From positions 1-64,000 of the forward strand of contig NZ_JADNBB010000028.1 in NCBI RefSeq assembly GCF_015550595.1: a stretch of 64,000 nt of DNA, written 5' to 3'. The notes under the pieces are model-generated. The model saw nothing but the letters and a program-made list of their open reading frames with translations. It searched no databases and was not told where the DNA came from. The stretch comes from Parabacteroides goldsteinii (GTDB taxonomy: Bacteria; Bacteroidota; Bacteroidia; Bacteroidales; Tannerellaceae). Positions 63,200 through 64,000 of the stretch are shown here, in pieces (position 1 is the stretch's first letter; each line of letters starts with the position of its first letter). A program made the position numbers and the translations under genes.

Positions 63200-64000
63200 T
63201 TATTTGTCTTCTTTCTCCTTGGGAACATATTCATAAGCTCCGATATCCGGTCCATCGTTTGTCAGACGGTTAACGCCATTGCGGTCGATAGGATACTTCT
63301 GTGTGATAAAGAGGTCTGCCTTACCAACACCGGGTGTTGTCTCTTTGTCGGGACGGAAATCATACATATATTTATTTTTATCACCGCCGGTCATTCTGTA
63401 TTCCATCTTGTTTGTATCTTTTCCTGTGACAAAGATGACATCTGGAAACTTGTCGTCTTTTATCTCCTGTAGTTTGATTACACAGTGATTAAACTGATAG
63501 TTCAATTTACCATTCAGCGGAGTGGCTTTGAGACTGATAACCAGTTCTCCGTTCGTCAGGTCTTTAGCTGCAGAGTGATTGCCATCGATGATGCAGTTGT
63601 CGAAATAGGCTTGTTCCAGACTGTAGGACATGCCACTATCTTTGGGATATTCATCCTGTATGGTTAATGTACCGCCGGTTCGCTGCTTTAAAGTCATGTA
63701 GTTGGCTATCGTACAATGTGTGAAACTGTATTTTCCTCCTGCCAATAACACCACATCTGCTGTTGCATTCGTAAATTCACTGTTTGTAGCTTCTATATTA
63801 CAGTTGATTGCTTTGAATGCAAAGCCGTCCATATTGGTGATTTGTGAATTGTTGATCTTCAGCTTAGAATTTTCCGGATCGGAAGCTTCACACAAAATAC
63901 CATTGTTCCCGTTGCGCACTATTACGTTATTAAATACATTACCAAAGCTTTCCGGTTTGAAGGTAATACCTTCCCATTGTCCCGGTGTGCGGTCGTAGGG
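63200..64000 (-). CDS. Right-handed beta-helix protein, 5' part cut by window edge
   Basis: The frame is open through position 64,000, so the gene begins outside the window. The visible part of about 266 residues starts PYDRTPGQWEGITFKPESF and shows short repeating strands typical of parallel beta-helices (NGILCEASDPENSKLKINNS, ITNMDGFAFKAINCNIEATN). The C-terminus has PIDRNGVNRLTNDGPDIGAYEY, a common ending in Bacteroidetes beta-helix proteins. A GTG at 63,919 is not a real start. It lies 12 bp upstream of the EEP gene. Confidence 0.8.
   Translation of the reverse strand, partial: PYDRTPGQWEGITFKPESFGNVFNNVIVRNGNNGILCEASDPENSKLKINNSQITNMDGFAFKAINCNIEATNSEFTNATADVVLLAGGKYSFTHCTIANYMTLKQRTGGTLTIQDEYPKDSGMSYSLEQAYFDNCIIDGNHSAAKDLTNGELVISLKATPLNGKLNYQFNHCVIKLQEIKDDKFPDVIFVTGKDTNKMEYRMTGGDKNKYMYDFRPDKETTPGVGKADLFITQKYPIDRNGVNRLTNDGPDIGAYEYVPKEKEDK

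Overview
The window looks like a Bacteroidales chromosome, most likely Parabacteroides or a close relative. The evidence is a SusC/SusD pair, a fused lpxC/fabZ gene, -7 promoter boxes of the type TAnnTTTG, a purM-prfA-pyrF-lpx gene order and many Bacteroidetes-style lipoproteins. The genus is an inference from gene content, not from a marker gene. I found no rRNA, tRNA or CRISPR array.

Positions 1 to about 30,480 are the right-hand part of an AT-rich integrative and conjugative element whose left end lies outside the window. Nearly everything is on the minus strand. From right to left it carries: an integration module (a seven-HTH zinc-finger protein, a tyrosine integrase and the 3' remnant of a second integrase); small HTH proteins; a replication module (RepA-like ATPase and two primase/Toprim proteins, one with a degraded active site); and a Bacteroidetes-type T4SS operon, 20,164 down to 113. 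That operon runs from two DUF4134 proteins, TraF and a fimbrillin-like lipoprotein, through the VirB4-like TraG ATPase, secreted proteins, a phage-type Bro/KilAC protein and TraJ, TraK, TraM, TraN and TraO, to a second lipoprotein and the VirD4-like coupling ATPase.

From 30,510 onward the sequence is chromosomal housekeeping: mnmE with a DUF362 ferredoxin protein; an AAA ATPase and a nitroreductase; a five-gene minus operon (TPR protein, NfeD, FloA, nucleoside phosphorylase, RpiA); ttcA and a small membrane protein; a SusC/SusD locus followed by tandem zinc-ribbon proteins; miaA; lipid A genes lpxD-lpxC/fabZ-lpxA; pyrF, prfA and purM; a LysM glucosaminidase; a methyltransferase; cdd; a phosphosugar mutase; an M23 peptidase; an EEP-family phosphoesterase; and a beta-helix protein cut by the window edge.

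The most interesting signals are these. (1) The seven-HTH protein sits beside the integrase, with in-phase 10-bp repeats directly upstream of its start. (2) A 21-bp inverted repeat with a recombinase-core-like dyad flanks the putative susC promoter, a candidate invertible switch. (3) A family of 22-bp dyad repeats occurs at two separate convergent gene junctions. (4) The element encodes a Toprim paralogue that has lost key catalytic acids. (5) A diverged duplication of the integrase 3' end suggests earlier element-on-element recombination.
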